A DNA stretch of 64,000 nt from Thiogranum longum (GTDB taxonomy: Bacteria > Pseudomonadota > Gammaproteobacteria > DSM-19610): NCBI RefSeq assembly GCF_004339085.1, contig NZ_SMFX01000001.1, forward strand, positions 2,770,573-2,834,572, read 5' to 3'. Positions 17,705 through 27,529 of this stretch are shown one piece after another. How positions within the stretch are numbered: the stretch's first letter is position 1; each line of letters opens with the position of its first letter. The notes beneath the pieces were generated by a model. It was not told the DNA's origin. It ran no database searches and was given only the letters and a program-made list of their open reading frames with translations. Both the position numbers and the translations under genes were made by a program.

Positions 17705-19974
17705 AAAACTGGTTACCCCTGATGCTCGCCGGCTGGATGTCGGTCGCCCACGCCGGTCTCTTCGGTGACGACGAATTACTCCCTCCCGACGAGGCATTTG
17801 CCTTCAAGGCTTCGGTTGACGCCAACGGTCACATACAGGCTGACTGGAAAATCGCTGACGGATACTACCTCTATAAAGACAAGTTCAAATTCAGCGCCGG
17901 TGACGGGAAGGCGGTACTGGAGCCGGCAGACTTTCCCGCCGCCAAAATAAAGAAGGACCCGGTCTTCGGCACGGTCGAAACCTACCGCAAAAAGGTCCGC
18001 ATCGACATTCCCGTTACACGCCAGGCCGGCGCAGGCAATCAGCTGGATTTTACGGCCACCTACCAGGGCTGCGCGGATATGGGTGTCTGCTATCCACCAC
18101 AGACCCGAACAGTATCTCTGCTACTGCCCGACGCAGCGGCCGCCCAAACGTCCAGCACCGGTTCAGCGCTTGGCGCACTGAATGCACTCGGCACCGATCT
18201 CGGTTTTGATGACGAGAGTGCGCTACTGCCGCCAGACGAAGCATTCCGTGTCGACGTACTGGTCAAGGATGCAGACCACATAGCCGCCAGCTGGGTGATC
18301 GCGGAAGGCTATTACCTGTACCGGGACAAGTTCGAATTCGCACTTGAACCTGCAAAAGGCGTTTCACTCCTCCCCGTACAGATGCCCGAGGGCGAACTGA
18401 AACAGGACGAATTCTTCGGCGAAATACAGGTGTATCACGAAGTGGTGGATGTACCTCTGGCCCTGCGACGCGAAGCCGGTCCCGCCACACCGGTCACCCT
18501 GGTAGTGAAATACCAGGGTTGTGCAGAAGCGGGTGTCTGCTACCAGCCGATGAGTAAACATATCGAGCTGATGCTGCCACCTGCCGACGGCAGCAGTGCC
18601 GCCGCAACCGCGCCAGCTGACAACAAACCTGCCGGCAAGCCAGCAACCACCTCTCTCAGCGAGCAGGACGCCATTGCACGACGCCTGGCTGACGGCGACA
18701 TGATCGCAACGCTGCTGGCATTTTTTGGCTTCGGGCTGTTGCTGTCATTAACACCCTGCGTGTTCCCGATGATCCCCATACTGTCTTCGATCATAGTCGG
18801 CCAGGGTTCATCGATTACCGTTCGCAAGAGCTTCGTCCTGTCGCTGGTGTACGTGCTGGCCATGGCGGCCACCTATACCGTGGCGGGTGTGGTTGCAGGC
18901 CTGTTCGGCGAGAACCTGCAGGCCGCCTTCCAGAACACCTGGATACTGGTAGCTTTTGCGACTGTGTTTGTACTGCTGTCATTCTCCATGTTCGGTTTTT
19001 ATGAACTACAGATGCCGTCATTCATTCAGCACAAGCTTTCCAGCGTCAGCAACCGTCAGCAGGGCGGCAGCCTTGTTGGTGTCGCTATTATGGGTTTCCT
19101 GTCGGCACTTATTGTCGGCCCCTGCGTGGCTGCACCCCTGGCCGGCGCACTGATCTACATTGGCCAGACTGGCGACGCCGTACTTGGCGGGCTGGCATTG
19201 TTTACCCTCAGCATGGGCATGGGCGCACCGTTGATCGCCATCGGCATCGGCGCCGGTAAATTACTGCCCAAAGCCGGCGCCTGGATGGATCGGGTCAAGG
19301 CTGTATTCGGTGTACTGATGCTGGCCGTCGCGATCTGGCTGCTGGAGCGCATACTGCCGCCGTCACTGACGCTGGCCTTGTGGTCCGCGTTATTGATTGT
19401 TTCCGCGGTTTACCTGCACGCTGCGGATGGTCTCCCGGTTGAAGCCACCGGCTGGTCACGCCTGTGGAAAGGTGTTGGTCTCCTGTCACTGGCCTATGGC
19501 GTACTGTTACTGGTCGGCGCCGCCAGCGGCGGTAGTGATCCACTGCGCCCGCTGGCGGGTATCGGCAGTGGTGGCGGCAACCAGGCTATTGCCGTACAGG
19601 CCCACGAGATTTCCTTCAAACAAATTCACTCGCTCGCGGACCTGCAGCGTGAACTCGATGCGGCGGCACGCGCCGGCAAACCGGTCATGGTCGACTTCTA
19701 TGCCGACTGGTGTGTCAGTTGCAAGGAAATGGAAAAATACACCTTCGGCAATGCCCGTGTGCAGCAGGCGCTGGAAAGCTTTGTTTTGCTGCAGGCGGAC
19801 GTGACCGAGAACAACGACGACGACAAGGCACTGCTGAAACGCTTCGGACTGTTCGGGCCACCGGGCATTCTGTTCTTTGATGCGAAAGGACAGGAAAGGA
19901 AAGACTTGAGCGTGGTGGGCTTCAAGAAACCGGATGAATTTCTTGAGGTCATCAGGAAAGTTCAAAAACCCTGA
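17701..19974 (+). CDS. dsbD: Thiol:disulfide interchange protein DsbD with two N-terminal domains
   Basis: A 757-residue inner membrane reductase that moves electrons from cytoplasmic thioredoxin to periplasmic partners. After a signal peptide (about 1-18) there are two tandem nDsbD domains: residues about 25-142 with Cys124/Cys130 in YQGCADMGVCY, and about 175-292 with Cys274/Cys280 in YQGCAEAGVCY. The membrane domain carries TPCVFPMIP (Cys353) and GPCVAAPLAG (Cys475). The C-terminal thioredoxin-like domain has CVSC (Cys670, Cys673). All redox cysteines are present, so it should be active. The usual protein has one N-terminal domain and about 570-600 residues. It likely serves cytochrome c maturation and periplasmic disulfide repair. 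Confidence 0.95.
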   Translation: MKNWLPLMLAGWMSVAHAGLFGDDELLPPDEAFAFKASVDANGHIQADWKIADGYYLYKDKFKFSAGDGKAVLEPADFPAAKIKKDPVFGTVETYRKKVRIDIPVTRQAGAGNQLDFTATYQGCADMGVCYPPQTRTVSLLLPDAAAAQTSSTGSALGALNALGTDLGFDDESALLPPDEAFRVDVLVKDADHIAASWVIAEGYYLYRDKFEFALEPAKGVSLLPVQMPEGELKQDEFFGEIQVYHEVVDVPLALRREAGPATPVTLVVKYQGCAEAGVCYQPMSKHIELMLPPADGSSAAATAPADNKPAGKPATTSLSEQDAIARRLADGDMIATLLAFFGFGLLLSLTPCVFPMIPILSSIIVGQGSSITVRKSFVLSLVYVLAMAATYTVAGVVAGLFGENLQAAFQNTWILVAFATVFVLLSFSMFGFYELQMPSFIQHKLSSVSNRQQGGSLVGVAIMGFLSALIVGPCVAAPLAGALIYIGQTGDAVLGGLALFTLSMGMGAPLIAIGIGAGKLLPKAGAWMDRVKAVFGVLMLAVAIWLLERILPPSLTLALWSALLIVSAVYLHAADGLPVEATGWSRLWKGVGLLSLAYGVLLLVGAASGGSDPLRPLAGIGSGGGNQAIAVQAHEISFKQIHSLADLQRELDAAARAGKPVMVDFYADWCVSCKEMEKYTFGNARVQQALESFVLLQADVTENNDDDKALLKRFGLFGPPGILFFDAKGQERKDLSVVGFKKPDEFLEVIRKVQKP

Positions 19975-19987
19975 CAGCCATAAACCC

Positions 19988-20069
19988 CGTCATTGCGAGC
20001 GCAGCGCGGCAATCTTTTTGAATCTGACACCAGACTGTGGGAGATTGCCGCGCTGCGCTCGCAATGACG
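19988..20069. repeat. Palindromic intergenic repeat, copy 5
   Basis: Full palindrome with perfect arms around the centre CTGACACCAGACT. It fills the gap between the convergent dsbD and prsR and may serve as a terminator-like hairpin for both, although it has no T-run. Confidence 0.95.
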
Positions 20070-20081
20070 GTATGGAGGGGA

Positions 20082-21437
20082 TTACTTGAGGTTGTATTTT
20101 TTGATCAGGTCGTACATGGTCGGGCGGCTGACACCGAGTAGCTCGGACGCCTGGGAGATCTTGCCGCCCACGTGACCCATGGCGCGCACGATAGCCTGAC
20201 GCTCTGCCTGTTCACGAATCTCGCGCAGATTGAAGGTGCGTGTATCATCGACACCGGCCCCGCCCAGTTCCAGGTCGGACACTGAAATCTGTTTGTGCTC
20301 GGCCATGATGACGGCACGCTTGACGCGATTTTCCAGCTCACGCACATTGCCCGGCCAGGGATACGCTTCGATTGCGGCCAGCGAGTCCTTGCTGAGGCGG
20401 TGCTGCTGCTTGCCCATCTGTTTACTGAATTTCTCCAGGAACACGCGCGCCAGTAACAGCGTATCGCCTTCCCGTTCGCGCAATGCCGGGATACGGACGG
20501 TGATTTCACTGATACGGTAGTACAGATCCTCACGAAAGCTGCTTTCCCGCGCCAGTTGCGGCAGGTCCTTGTGGGTCGCGCAGATCACACGCACATCGAC
20601 CGGGATTTCCTGCCGGCCACCGACACGTTCGATAATCCGTTCCTGCAGAAAGCGCAACAACTTGGCCTGCAACGGCATCGGCATATCGCCAATCTCATCA
20701 AGAAACAGCGTGCCGCCGTTTGCAGTCTCAATCTTGCCGGGCGTTGTCTTCACCGCACCGGTAAAGGCACCTTTCTCATAACCGAACAACTCGCTTTCCA
20801 GCAGGTTCTCGGGTATTGCCGCACAATTGATCGCTATAAAGCGTTCATCGGCACGGCCACTGAGCGTGTGAATGGAGCGTGCAATCAACTCCTTGCCGGT
20901 GCCGGATTCACCGAGCACCAATACCGTCGCATCGGCCGGCGCGACCTTCTCCACGGTCCGGCACATCTTGAGCATCTGCGGGCTACCGGTGATAACGCCT
21001 TCCAGGGGTGATTCACCACCCGTCACATGCAGGCGCTGATTTTCATCCTCGATTTCGCGCAAGCGGTAGGCGCGATTGACGATAAAGCCAAGCAGGTCGG
21101 CGTCGATGGGTTTATAAAAAAAATCGTAGGCCCCCATGCTCACGGCCTGGAGTGCATGCTGACGGTCGTTATTGCCCGTCACGACAATGATCTTGGTATG
21201 AGGTGAATGGGCGAGGATATCTTCCAGCGCATGGAAGCCTTCACGGGTGCCTTCCGCATCGGGCGGCAAGCCAAGATCCAGCGTTACGACAGGGGGATGG
21301 TGTTTTTCAATTTCGGCGAGAGCGGATTCGCGATCTCCCGCGATAATGACGTCGTAACCTTCGAAACACCATTTGAGCTGCGTCTGTAATCCCGGGTCGT
21401 CTTCAATAACCAGCAATTTCCTTGAGTCGGTGGTCAT
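20082..21437 (-). CDS. prsR: Sigma-54-dependent response regulator PrsR
   Basis: A 451-residue NtrC-type regulator. The receiver domain (about 1-125) has the phospho-acceptor Asp54. The AAA+ domain has Walker A GESGTGKE, the sigma-54 contact loop GAFTGA and GTLFLDEIGDM. The C-terminal Fis-type helix-turn-helix reads ISQASELLGVSRPTMYDLI. It matches the exosortase-associated regulator PrsR by overall sequence and by its partner prsK, which it overlaps by 35 bases. It should activate sigma-54 promoters of exopolysaccharide and sorted-protein genes; no convincing -24/-12 promoter was recognised by eye in the window. Confidence 0.9.
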   Translation of the reverse strand: MTTDSRKLLVIEDDPGLQTQLKWCFEGYDVIIAGDRESALAEIEKHHPPVVTLDLGLPPDAEGTREGFHALEDILAHSPHTKIIVVTGNNDRQHALQAVSMGAYDFFYKPIDADLLGFIVNRAYRLREIEDENQRLHVTGGESPLEGVITGSPQMLKMCRTVEKVAPADATVLVLGESGTGKELIARSIHTLSGRADERFIAINCAAIPENLLESELFGYEKGAFTGAVKTTPGKIETANGGTLFLDEIGDMPMPLQAKLLRFLQERIIERVGGRQEIPVDVRVICATHKDLPQLARESSFREDLYYRISEITVRIPALREREGDTLLLARVFLEKFSKQMGKQQHRLSKDSLAAIEAYPWPGNVRELENRVKRAVIMAEHKQISVSDLELGGAGVDDTRTFNLREIREQAERQAIVRAMGHVGGKISQASELLGVSRPTMYDLIKKYNLK

Positions 21438-23550
21438 CTGCCCTTCCGCTATTGCTATTGTCGGACGACTTTACACTATTTTTTAGCTCTTCGCTAATCG
21501 GTATTCGCAACCTGAAGGTCGTCCCCTCGTTGACGCGACTCAATACCTCAACCTCTCCGGCGAGACTGCGTATAAATTCACGGGTCTCGTAAACTCCTAT
21601 TCCCATTCCGGATTTTCCCTTGGTAGTATCAAACGGCTTGAACAGACGATCGCGAATAAAGGTCTCATCCATACCCTCCCCGGTATCCTGCACTTCGATC
21701 ACCGCATAATCGTTTTGTTTGAATAGTCTGACAATCACCATTCCGTCATCCGGTGTCGCATCCTGGGCATTTCGCACCACATGACCGATCACGGCACCGA
21801 ACCGGTCCTGGTCGGACTGGATCTGCAGCCCCGTGGCCTGACAATCGAGTTTGGGCAACGGCTTGCCCGCCGACATCATTTTAACCACACCGCCCAACGT
21901 CTCGCAGACATCGACCAGGGCAAGGTTTTCCTGGGGGTCCCGGGCTGCCCGTAGCTGGGTCAACAGGCGGTTCATCTTGTCTACCGAGTTTTCGACCGTC
22001 TGGATGGCATCTTCCATAAACTGTGGATTGTTCTTGTGTCGCGCCGCATTGGACACCACCAGTGACAGTTGTGCGATCAGATTCTTGAGATCGTGCATCA
22101 CATAGGCCGACAGGCGGCTGCAGGCCTCGAACTGACGCGCCTGTGACAAGGCCTGCGCCGCGTCCAGCTGTGCAAGATGCGCGGCCGACTGCCGGCCCAT
22201 AATCCGGAGCAGATCGTAATCCTCCCAGTTCATGGAGTGCGTCATCTGGGGACGGGCAAGCACAATGAAGCCGGATAACCTGTCATGAAATATCAGCGGC
22301 ACAATCAGCCAGGCATCCTCGACCCTGTCCAGCCACGCCGGCAACTGCAGGTCCTTGTAGGTATGCGGTGACAGGCGGTATTCCTCACAGTTGATGATCC
22401 ACTCCTGGTCACGCATGTAATGGACCAGTGTACTGTCTCCCCCCACCATCATGTCATTGTTGTCGACCGACATCTGCCAGTTGGCTACCGGGCGGTATTG
22501 TCCCGCCTCACGGTAGAGCCACAGGGCGCCACCGGGGCATTCGTGCACCTCGGCAAGTGCCTTGATGGTTCGCTCGCGGAGTTTTTCATCCGGCTCGGAT
22601 GATGTCAGTGTGTAGATAAAGCGCAGCCACTCTTCACGGTATTCAAACTTGTAGTGGAAGAAATGTTTGTTAATGAAGACCCGGAGCCTGGCGCGCAGCT
22701 GCCCGGAAAACAGCAATACCATAAGCATAAGGACAGCGCCGAACAGGAAAATAACCTGGGCCACTGTGCCCCAGGTCCCGCCATACTGCTGGATGAAGTA
22801 ACCGCCAACGCCCATCGCCAGCAGGTACAGGCCGGAACCCAGTAGTGCGGCGGTATGGAACACAACACGGCGTGAAACAAAAATATCCAGTGACCATTGC
22901 GGATCACGGACTGCGGCCACGCCGATGACGGGAACCACGATGGCATTGATAAAACCACGCGCCTCCCAGAGCAGCGGGTCAACACCGCCAAACAGCAAGG
23001 CGTGCGAGTAGAGGTAAAAGTCGTAGGCGAAGATAGCGCCGAGACCAATGCAAAGATATTTCACCGAGCGGCGGGATTCTGGCCTTGCGTTACGGATAAG
23101 CTGCTCGACAAGCGCGAGCCCCACAACGGCCATAACGAGGAACCCGGCAGGCAAAAGATCGATGCCGGCAAAAACAGTGGATGCACTACCGGACACACCA
23201 CGGTACATGACCAGTGTTGTAAGCAGCAGGGTGAAGCCGGAAAGCATGCTGACCGTGCGCCGGAAATAAGCGGAGGACTCTTTGACATCCGTATATGCCG
23301 CACTGAGCACACGCACAACAAAGACAAGCAGAAACAGATCTCGCAAGGGTTCGAGCAGATAAGACAGGATTGCCGGCTTGTCGCCGTGGGTCGTTACTGC
23401 TGTCGCTCCCATCCACAAGGCGCTGACCCACGAGGCCAGCATCAGCGCAGTCTTGTGCGGCCGGTTACGTTGGCCGGTCATCAGCACCAGCGCCGTGACC
23501 AGGAAAACCACGGCACCGACTGCGTAACTGATTACCCCGATGTTATCCAT
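21403..23550 (-). CDS. prsK: Exosortase-system sensor histidine kinase PrsK
   Basis: About 715 residues. The N-terminal third is a multi-helix membrane region (start MDNIGVISYAVGAVVFLVTAL). A GAF-like sensor domain follows, then the phospho-acceptor block VMHDLKNLIAQLSLVV, and a HATPase domain ending GKSGMGIGVYETREFIRSL. The ATG at 23550 matches the usual PrsK N-terminus better than a start at 23604. It forms a two-component pair with prsR, which its 3' end overlaps. The signal is unknown. Confidence 0.9.
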   Translation of the reverse strand: MDNIGVISYAVGAVVFLVTALVLMTGQRNRPHKTALMLASWVSALWMGATAVTTHGDKPAILSYLLEPLRDLFLLVFVVRVLSAAYTDVKESSAYFRRTVSMLSGFTLLLTTLVMYRGVSGSASTVFAGIDLLPAGFLVMAVVGLALVEQLIRNARPESRRSVKYLCIGLGAIFAYDFYLYSHALLFGGVDPLLWEARGFINAIVVPVIGVAAVRDPQWSLDIFVSRRVVFHTAALLGSGLYLLAMGVGGYFIQQYGGTWGTVAQVIFLFGAVLMLMVLLFSGQLRARLRVFINKHFFHYKFEYREEWLRFIYTLTSSEPDEKLRERTIKALAEVHECPGGALWLYREAGQYRPVANWQMSVDNNDMMVGGDSTLVHYMRDQEWIINCEEYRLSPHTYKDLQLPAWLDRVEDAWLIVPLIFHDRLSGFIVLARPQMTHSMNWEDYDLLRIMGRQSAAHLAQLDAAQALSQARQFEACSRLSAYVMHDLKNLIAQLSLVVSNAARHKNNPQFMEDAIQTVENSVDKMNRLLTQLRAARDPQENLALVDVCETLGGVVKMMSAGKPLPKLDCQATGLQIQSDQDRFGAVIGHVVRNAQDATPDDGMVIVRLFKQNDYAVIEVQDTGEGMDETFIRDRLFKPFDTTKGKSGMGIGVYETREFIRSLAGEVEVLSRVNEGTTFRLRIPISEELKNSVKSSDNSNSGRADDHRLKEIAGY

Positions 23551-23740
23551 CCAGTGATCGTCCGAGTGTTGTTGTGGCGCGCTGGTGATAGCCTGCGGCG
23601 CCACGCGGAAACAGGCTGCTGACTATAACGCTACGCAGGAATGTCGGCCAGTCTGACAGATCGGAGCAGAAGTGAAAATCCACGCCGATCTATCCGTGTT
23701 GCGGCATGACTATGATTTTCGGCAGATTTTTTCAGGACTT

Positions 23741-23786
23741 TAGCCTCATCGCCCATTCTGAAGAACGAGCGATGAGGCTATTTTTT
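23741..23786 (+). terminator. Intrinsic terminator-like hairpin oriented toward prsT
   Basis: A 12-bp stem TAGCCTCATCGC / GCGATGAGGCTA with a 16-base loop is followed on the plus strand by TTTTTT, whose last bases overlap the prsT stop codon. On the minus strand the A-run precedes the stem and no T-run follows. It is therefore best oriented to stop plus-strand transcription entering prsT from behind. It may also shape the prsT 3' end. Confidence 0.7.
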
Positions 23787-26424
23787 ACAATGTCTTGAGC
23801 GTGGCACGGGCCTCATCGATGCCCTGGTACTCGTAATCGCCACTTGTCGCCTTCTCAAGATGCTCGCGCGCGGCGTCCTTGTTGCCCTGTTTGTAGTACG
23901 CCATACCAAGGTGGTACTGGAAGACAGGGACCTGGGGCGCCTTCTCAACTACGGTCTTGAGAATCGCGACAGCCTTGTTGTAGTCACCTTTACGGTAGTA
24001 GACCCAGCCGGCGGTATCGAGGAAAGCGGGCTGGTTGGTTTTTTCCAGCGTAGCGGCCAATTCAACTGCTTTGGCCAGGCTTGCTTCGTCGCTGCGGTGG
24101 TCGGCGAGTAGGGCGGCGAGGTTGTTGGTGCTTACAGCGTTGCCTGGCTGTTTTTCGAGTACCTTTTTGTAAGCAGCGATGGCGGCATCGTAGTCTTGCT
24201 GTTTCTCACGCACTCCGGCCAGGCCGATCAACAAGCCGGGATCGTCAGGTAACTGTTTCAGTCCGTCTTCATATGCCTGTGCCGCACCAGCAAGATCTCC
24301 TTTTGCCATACGCGCCTGCGCCAGCTGTTGGTAGACGGTGGAACTGTTTGGGTTAATTTCAAGTTGCTTCCTGAAAGCTGTTTCAGCACCAGCGAAATCC
24401 TTCCTGGCCATATAGACCATGCCAAGTAAATCATTCGCTGATTTGTGCTCAGGGCTTTCTTGCAAAATAGTCTGCAGGTGTTGTTTGGCCTGCTCTATCT
24501 GCCCCTGTTTCACCTGAAGGGTTACCAGCGCAGTGAGCACGTCAACTGAGTCGGGTGCTTTTTCAGATGCCGTTTCATACTGGCTGATTGCAGCACTCAT
24601 ATCGCCCTGCTCAGCTAGTAACCGACCCTTGCGGTAATAGCCCTCCGCATAGTCTGGACGAATCTTTATGAGCTGGTCAACCACATTGATTGCCTCCGCG
24701 TAACGTTTCTGCGCAGCCAGTATGTCGGACTTTGCCATTAGCGCCGCAACACTTTTCGGGTTTTTCGCCAGCACTTTGTCCAAAATATCTATAGCAGTCT
24801 CAAAATCTTTCTGAGCAAACCGCAGGCGTGCTTCTCGCACATAACCATCTTCACTTTCAGGCGCACCTTCTTGCATCAGTTTAGTGACTTCTTCCATACC
24901 GTCCGAGTCACCCTTACGTGACAGTAAACCGAACTTGGCCTTCAACGCCGGCTGGTTATATTTATCAACTTTAAGTATGACATCCAGCTGTTCAAGAGCA
25001 CTATCAATGTCGCCATTCTGGGCAAGCAGCTGAGCCATGGACAGGCGTAACTCTGGGCTTTTCGGATTACTCTCCACACCCCGGCGTAAAGTATCCAGGG
25101 CCAGCTCCCTTTCCTTGTTTGCCAGATGCGCAGCCGCAAGCTGCAGTAGCAGCTTCGCATTGTTTGGCTGGTCCTTCAGGACGGAACGGAAACTGTTGAT
25201 GGCACCAGTGTAGTCCTTGTTGCTAGCTGCAAGCTTGCCTTTTAACAGTAAGGCATCATTGTCACGAGGGTTTTTATCCAGCACTTCTTTCAACAAGGTA
25301 GATACTCGTTTATCGTTGGTATTGTCGCCTGCAAGAATCTGCGCCAGCACGACGCGCGCCCTCACGCCGGCAGGCTCAAGACCCTGACTATCGATCAGGG
25401 CCTGTAATACCCGTTTGGCCTCGTCTTTTTGCTCATTAGTCAAATAAAGCTTTACCAAAGACAACTGCAATTCTGTCATGTGAGGATGTTGCTGAACAAA
25501 CTGCTTGAGTTTTTCGATGGCCGCCTCTTTACTCCTGCGCGACGACAGAAACTCTGTCAGCAACAGGTAGCGCTGGACGTCTTCCGGGTCGGCTGCAATT
25601 GCCTTAGCCAGAACCTGCTCAGCCTTGTCGTTCTGCTCGATCCGACTCAGAAATGAAGCCAGAGTAACACGGTAATTCAATTCGTCGGGATTCTCATCTA
25701 CGATCTGGCGCAGTACTTCTTCTGCCTTGTCATTCCGTTTTTGGTTTATATAATGTGCGGCCAGTCGCTGCTGCAAAACCACGGGTTCTGTGCTGGCTTT
25801 GATTGCATTGACCAGAACAACCTCTGCATCATCCGCCCGCTTCGCCTGGTCATAAAGACCGGACAGAAGTATCGCCGCTTGCTGCAGACCCGGCTCGCGC
25901 TGAATGACCTTTTCCAGCTGCGATATCGCCTTTTCTTTCTCTCCGTCATTGAGCCACAGTGTTGCCTCCAGCGTCAGCAGCTCGGGATTTTCTGGCTCTC
26001 TTGCACGGATTTCCTTGATTTGCTCCTGGACCAGGCCCAACGCATTGGCGGCACCCGTCTCGTCCTTTCTCCCTTTCAGAACAGATGCCTGCGCAAGGTA
26101 GAAGTTTGCCAGACGAATCCGTGCCTCAACCAGCTCAGGGTCAAGCTCCAGGGCCTTCTTGTATGCACTAAAAGATTTTGGCCAGTTTTTCTGCTTTTCT
26201 TCGACCTGTCCCAGGAACAAATAACCCTTGGCGTCCTTGGGGTCGATCTGCAAGACATTCTTGAACTCTATTTTTGCCTTGTCGTAATTTTTCTCTGCCA
26301 GATACGCTTTGCCTCGCTCAAGGTACTTGGCCTTGCGCTCTTCCTTACCACCACAGGCAGACAGTACGCCCACCGTCAGGGCAACAATTAGCAGCTTCTG
26401 TAACAGGCTGTTGAATACCTTCAT
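23785..26424 (-). CDS. prsT: Exosortase-system TPR lipoprotein PrsT
   Basis: An 879-residue lipoprotein. The signal peptide ends in LSAC with lipid-modified Cys24. The rest is a long array of tetratricopeptide repeats (for example AKYLERGKAYLAEKNYDKAKIEFKNVL) and matches the PrsT protein of exosortase/exopolysaccharide loci, with normal length. It starts at ATG 26424 with CTGGAGA upstream. It is separated from prsK by about 235 bases carrying a hairpin. It is probably a periplasmic scaffold for polymer or protein export. Confidence 0.92.
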   Translation of the reverse strand: MKVFNSLLQKLLIVALTVGVLSACGGKEERKAKYLERGKAYLAEKNYDKAKIEFKNVLQIDPKDAKGYLFLGQVEEKQKNWPKSFSAYKKALELDPELVEARIRLANFYLAQASVLKGRKDETGAANALGLVQEQIKEIRAREPENPELLTLEATLWLNDGEKEKAISQLEKVIQREPGLQQAAILLSGLYDQAKRADDAEVVLVNAIKASTEPVVLQQRLAAHYINQKRNDKAEEVLRQIVDENPDELNYRVTLASFLSRIEQNDKAEQVLAKAIAADPEDVQRYLLLTEFLSSRRSKEAAIEKLKQFVQQHPHMTELQLSLVKLYLTNEQKDEAKRVLQALIDSQGLEPAGVRARVVLAQILAGDNTNDKRVSTLLKEVLDKNPRDNDALLLKGKLAASNKDYTGAINSFRSVLKDQPNNAKLLLQLAAAHLANKERELALDTLRRGVESNPKSPELRLSMAQLLAQNGDIDSALEQLDVILKVDKYNQPALKAKFGLLSRKGDSDGMEEVTKLMQEGAPESEDGYVREARLRFAQKDFETAIDILDKVLAKNPKSVAALMAKSDILAAQKRYAEAINVVDQLIKIRPDYAEGYYRKGRLLAEQGDMSAAISQYETASEKAPDSVDVLTALVTLQVKQGQIEQAKQHLQTILQESPEHKSANDLLGMVYMARKDFAGAETAFRKQLEINPNSSTVYQQLAQARMAKGDLAGAAQAYEDGLKQLPDDPGLLIGLAGVREKQQDYDAAIAAYKKVLEKQPGNAVSTNNLAALLADHRSDEASLAKAVELAATLEKTNQPAFLDTAGWVYYRKGDYNKAVAILKTVVEKAPQVPVFQYHLGMAYYKQGNKDAAREHLEKATSGDYEYQGIDEARATLKTL

Positions 26425-26478
26425 GCTTTATCTCCAGATCTTATTATGGAATATTTAATTTCAAGGGAATACTTGATT

Positions 26479-26559
26479 CGTCATTGCGAGCGGAGCGCGG
26501 CAATCTTTTTAGGTCTGGCACCAGACTGTAAGAGATTGCCGCGCTGCGCTCGCAATGAC
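26479..26559. repeat. Palindromic intergenic repeat, copy 6
   Basis: Full palindrome; the left arm has GCGGAGCG in place of GCGCAGCG, and the centre is CTGGCACCAGACT. It lies between fcl and prsT. It is the last copy before the polysaccharide island; the next is at 61.3 kb. Confidence 0.94.
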
Positions 26560-26572
26560 AAGTGCGTAAAAA

Positions 26573-27520
26573 TCACCCCACCCCTCTCAACTCCGCCTGA
26601 TTATCCAGGAACCATTGATAGGTCTGCGCCACCCCGTCGCGCAACCCTGTTTTGGCATGCCACCCAAGCCCGGTTATCTTGCTCACATCCACCAGCTTGC
26701 GTGGCGTTCCGTCAGGTTTTGACGCATCGTACACAATCTCCCCCTCAAAACCCACGACATCGCGAACAATGCCGGCAAGCTCAGCGATACTCAGATCCTC
26801 ACCGACGCCAATATTTATAATCTCTTCATCATCGTAATTTTCCATGAGAAAGAGACAAGCGTCAGCCAAATCATCAACATGCAGAAACTCACGCAAGGGT
26901 TTCCCGGTGCCCCACAGCGTGACGGAGGCATCCCCATTCTCTTTGGCCACATGGAACTTCCGGATCAATGCCGGAAGAACGTGGGAATTCTTGAGATCAA
27001 AATTATCACCCGGCCCATAGAGGTTGGTTGGCATGGCCGCAATAAAACTGCAACCGTATTGCCGCCGGTAAGCCTGGCAAAGCTTTATGCCTGCGATTTT
27101 AGCGACGGCATACCACTCATTCGTCGGCTCCAGCGGCCCTGTCAACAGGTACTCTTCTTTTAACGGCTGCGGCGCCATTCGGGGATAGATACAGGTACTA
27201 CCCAGGGCCAGGAGTTTTTTCGTGTTGTGGCGGTGAGCTGCTTCAACAATGTTCACCTCCATCATGAGGTTGTCATAGATGAAGTCTGCCGGGTAGGTGT
27301 CGTTAGCCAGAATGCCGCCAACCTTTGCTGCAGCCAGGATCACGTAATCCGGTTTCTTCTCAGCGAAGAACGCCCTCACTGCAGCCTGCTCACGAAGATC
27401 CAGTTCTTTGCTGGTACGCAACAGTAGATTGTCATACCCATCGGCCTGCAGGCGCCGCACGATTGCCGAACCCACCAGGCCGCGGTGGCCTGCCACATAT
27501 ATCTTGTCGCCCTTATCCAT
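26573..27520 (-). CDS. fcl: GDP-L-fucose synthase
   Basis: A 315-residue SDR enzyme (epimerase/reductase) that converts GDP-4-keto-6-deoxymannose to GDP-L-fucose. It has the NAD(P) motif GHRGLVGSAIVRRL and the YAVAKIAGIKLC catalytic Tyr/Lys pair. It starts at ATG 27520, with an alternative GTG six bases upstream. It follows gmd by 9 bases and uses the Gmd product, so the pair supplies fucose to the polymer. Confidence 0.96.
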   Translation of the reverse strand: MDKGDKIYVAGHRGLVGSAIVRRLQADGYDNLLLRTSKELDLREQAAVRAFFAEKKPDYVILAAAKVGGILANDTYPADFIYDNLMMEVNIVEAAHRHNTKKLLALGSTCIYPRMAPQPLKEEYLLTGPLEPTNEWYAVAKIAGIKLCQAYRRQYGCSFIAAMPTNLYGPGDNFDLKNSHVLPALIRKFHVAKENGDASVTLWGTGKPLREFLHVDDLADACLFLMENYDDEEIINIGVGEDLSIAELAGIVRDVVGFEGEIVYDASKPDGTPRKLVDVSKITGLGWHAKTGLRDGVAQTYQWFLDNQAELRGVG

Positions 27521-27529
27521 CAGCACTGT

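Noticed and set aside
22897-23622. Plus-strand 241-codon open frame
   Set aside because: It lies opposite the prsK membrane region, is rich in Gln/His/Arg and has no recognisable domain.
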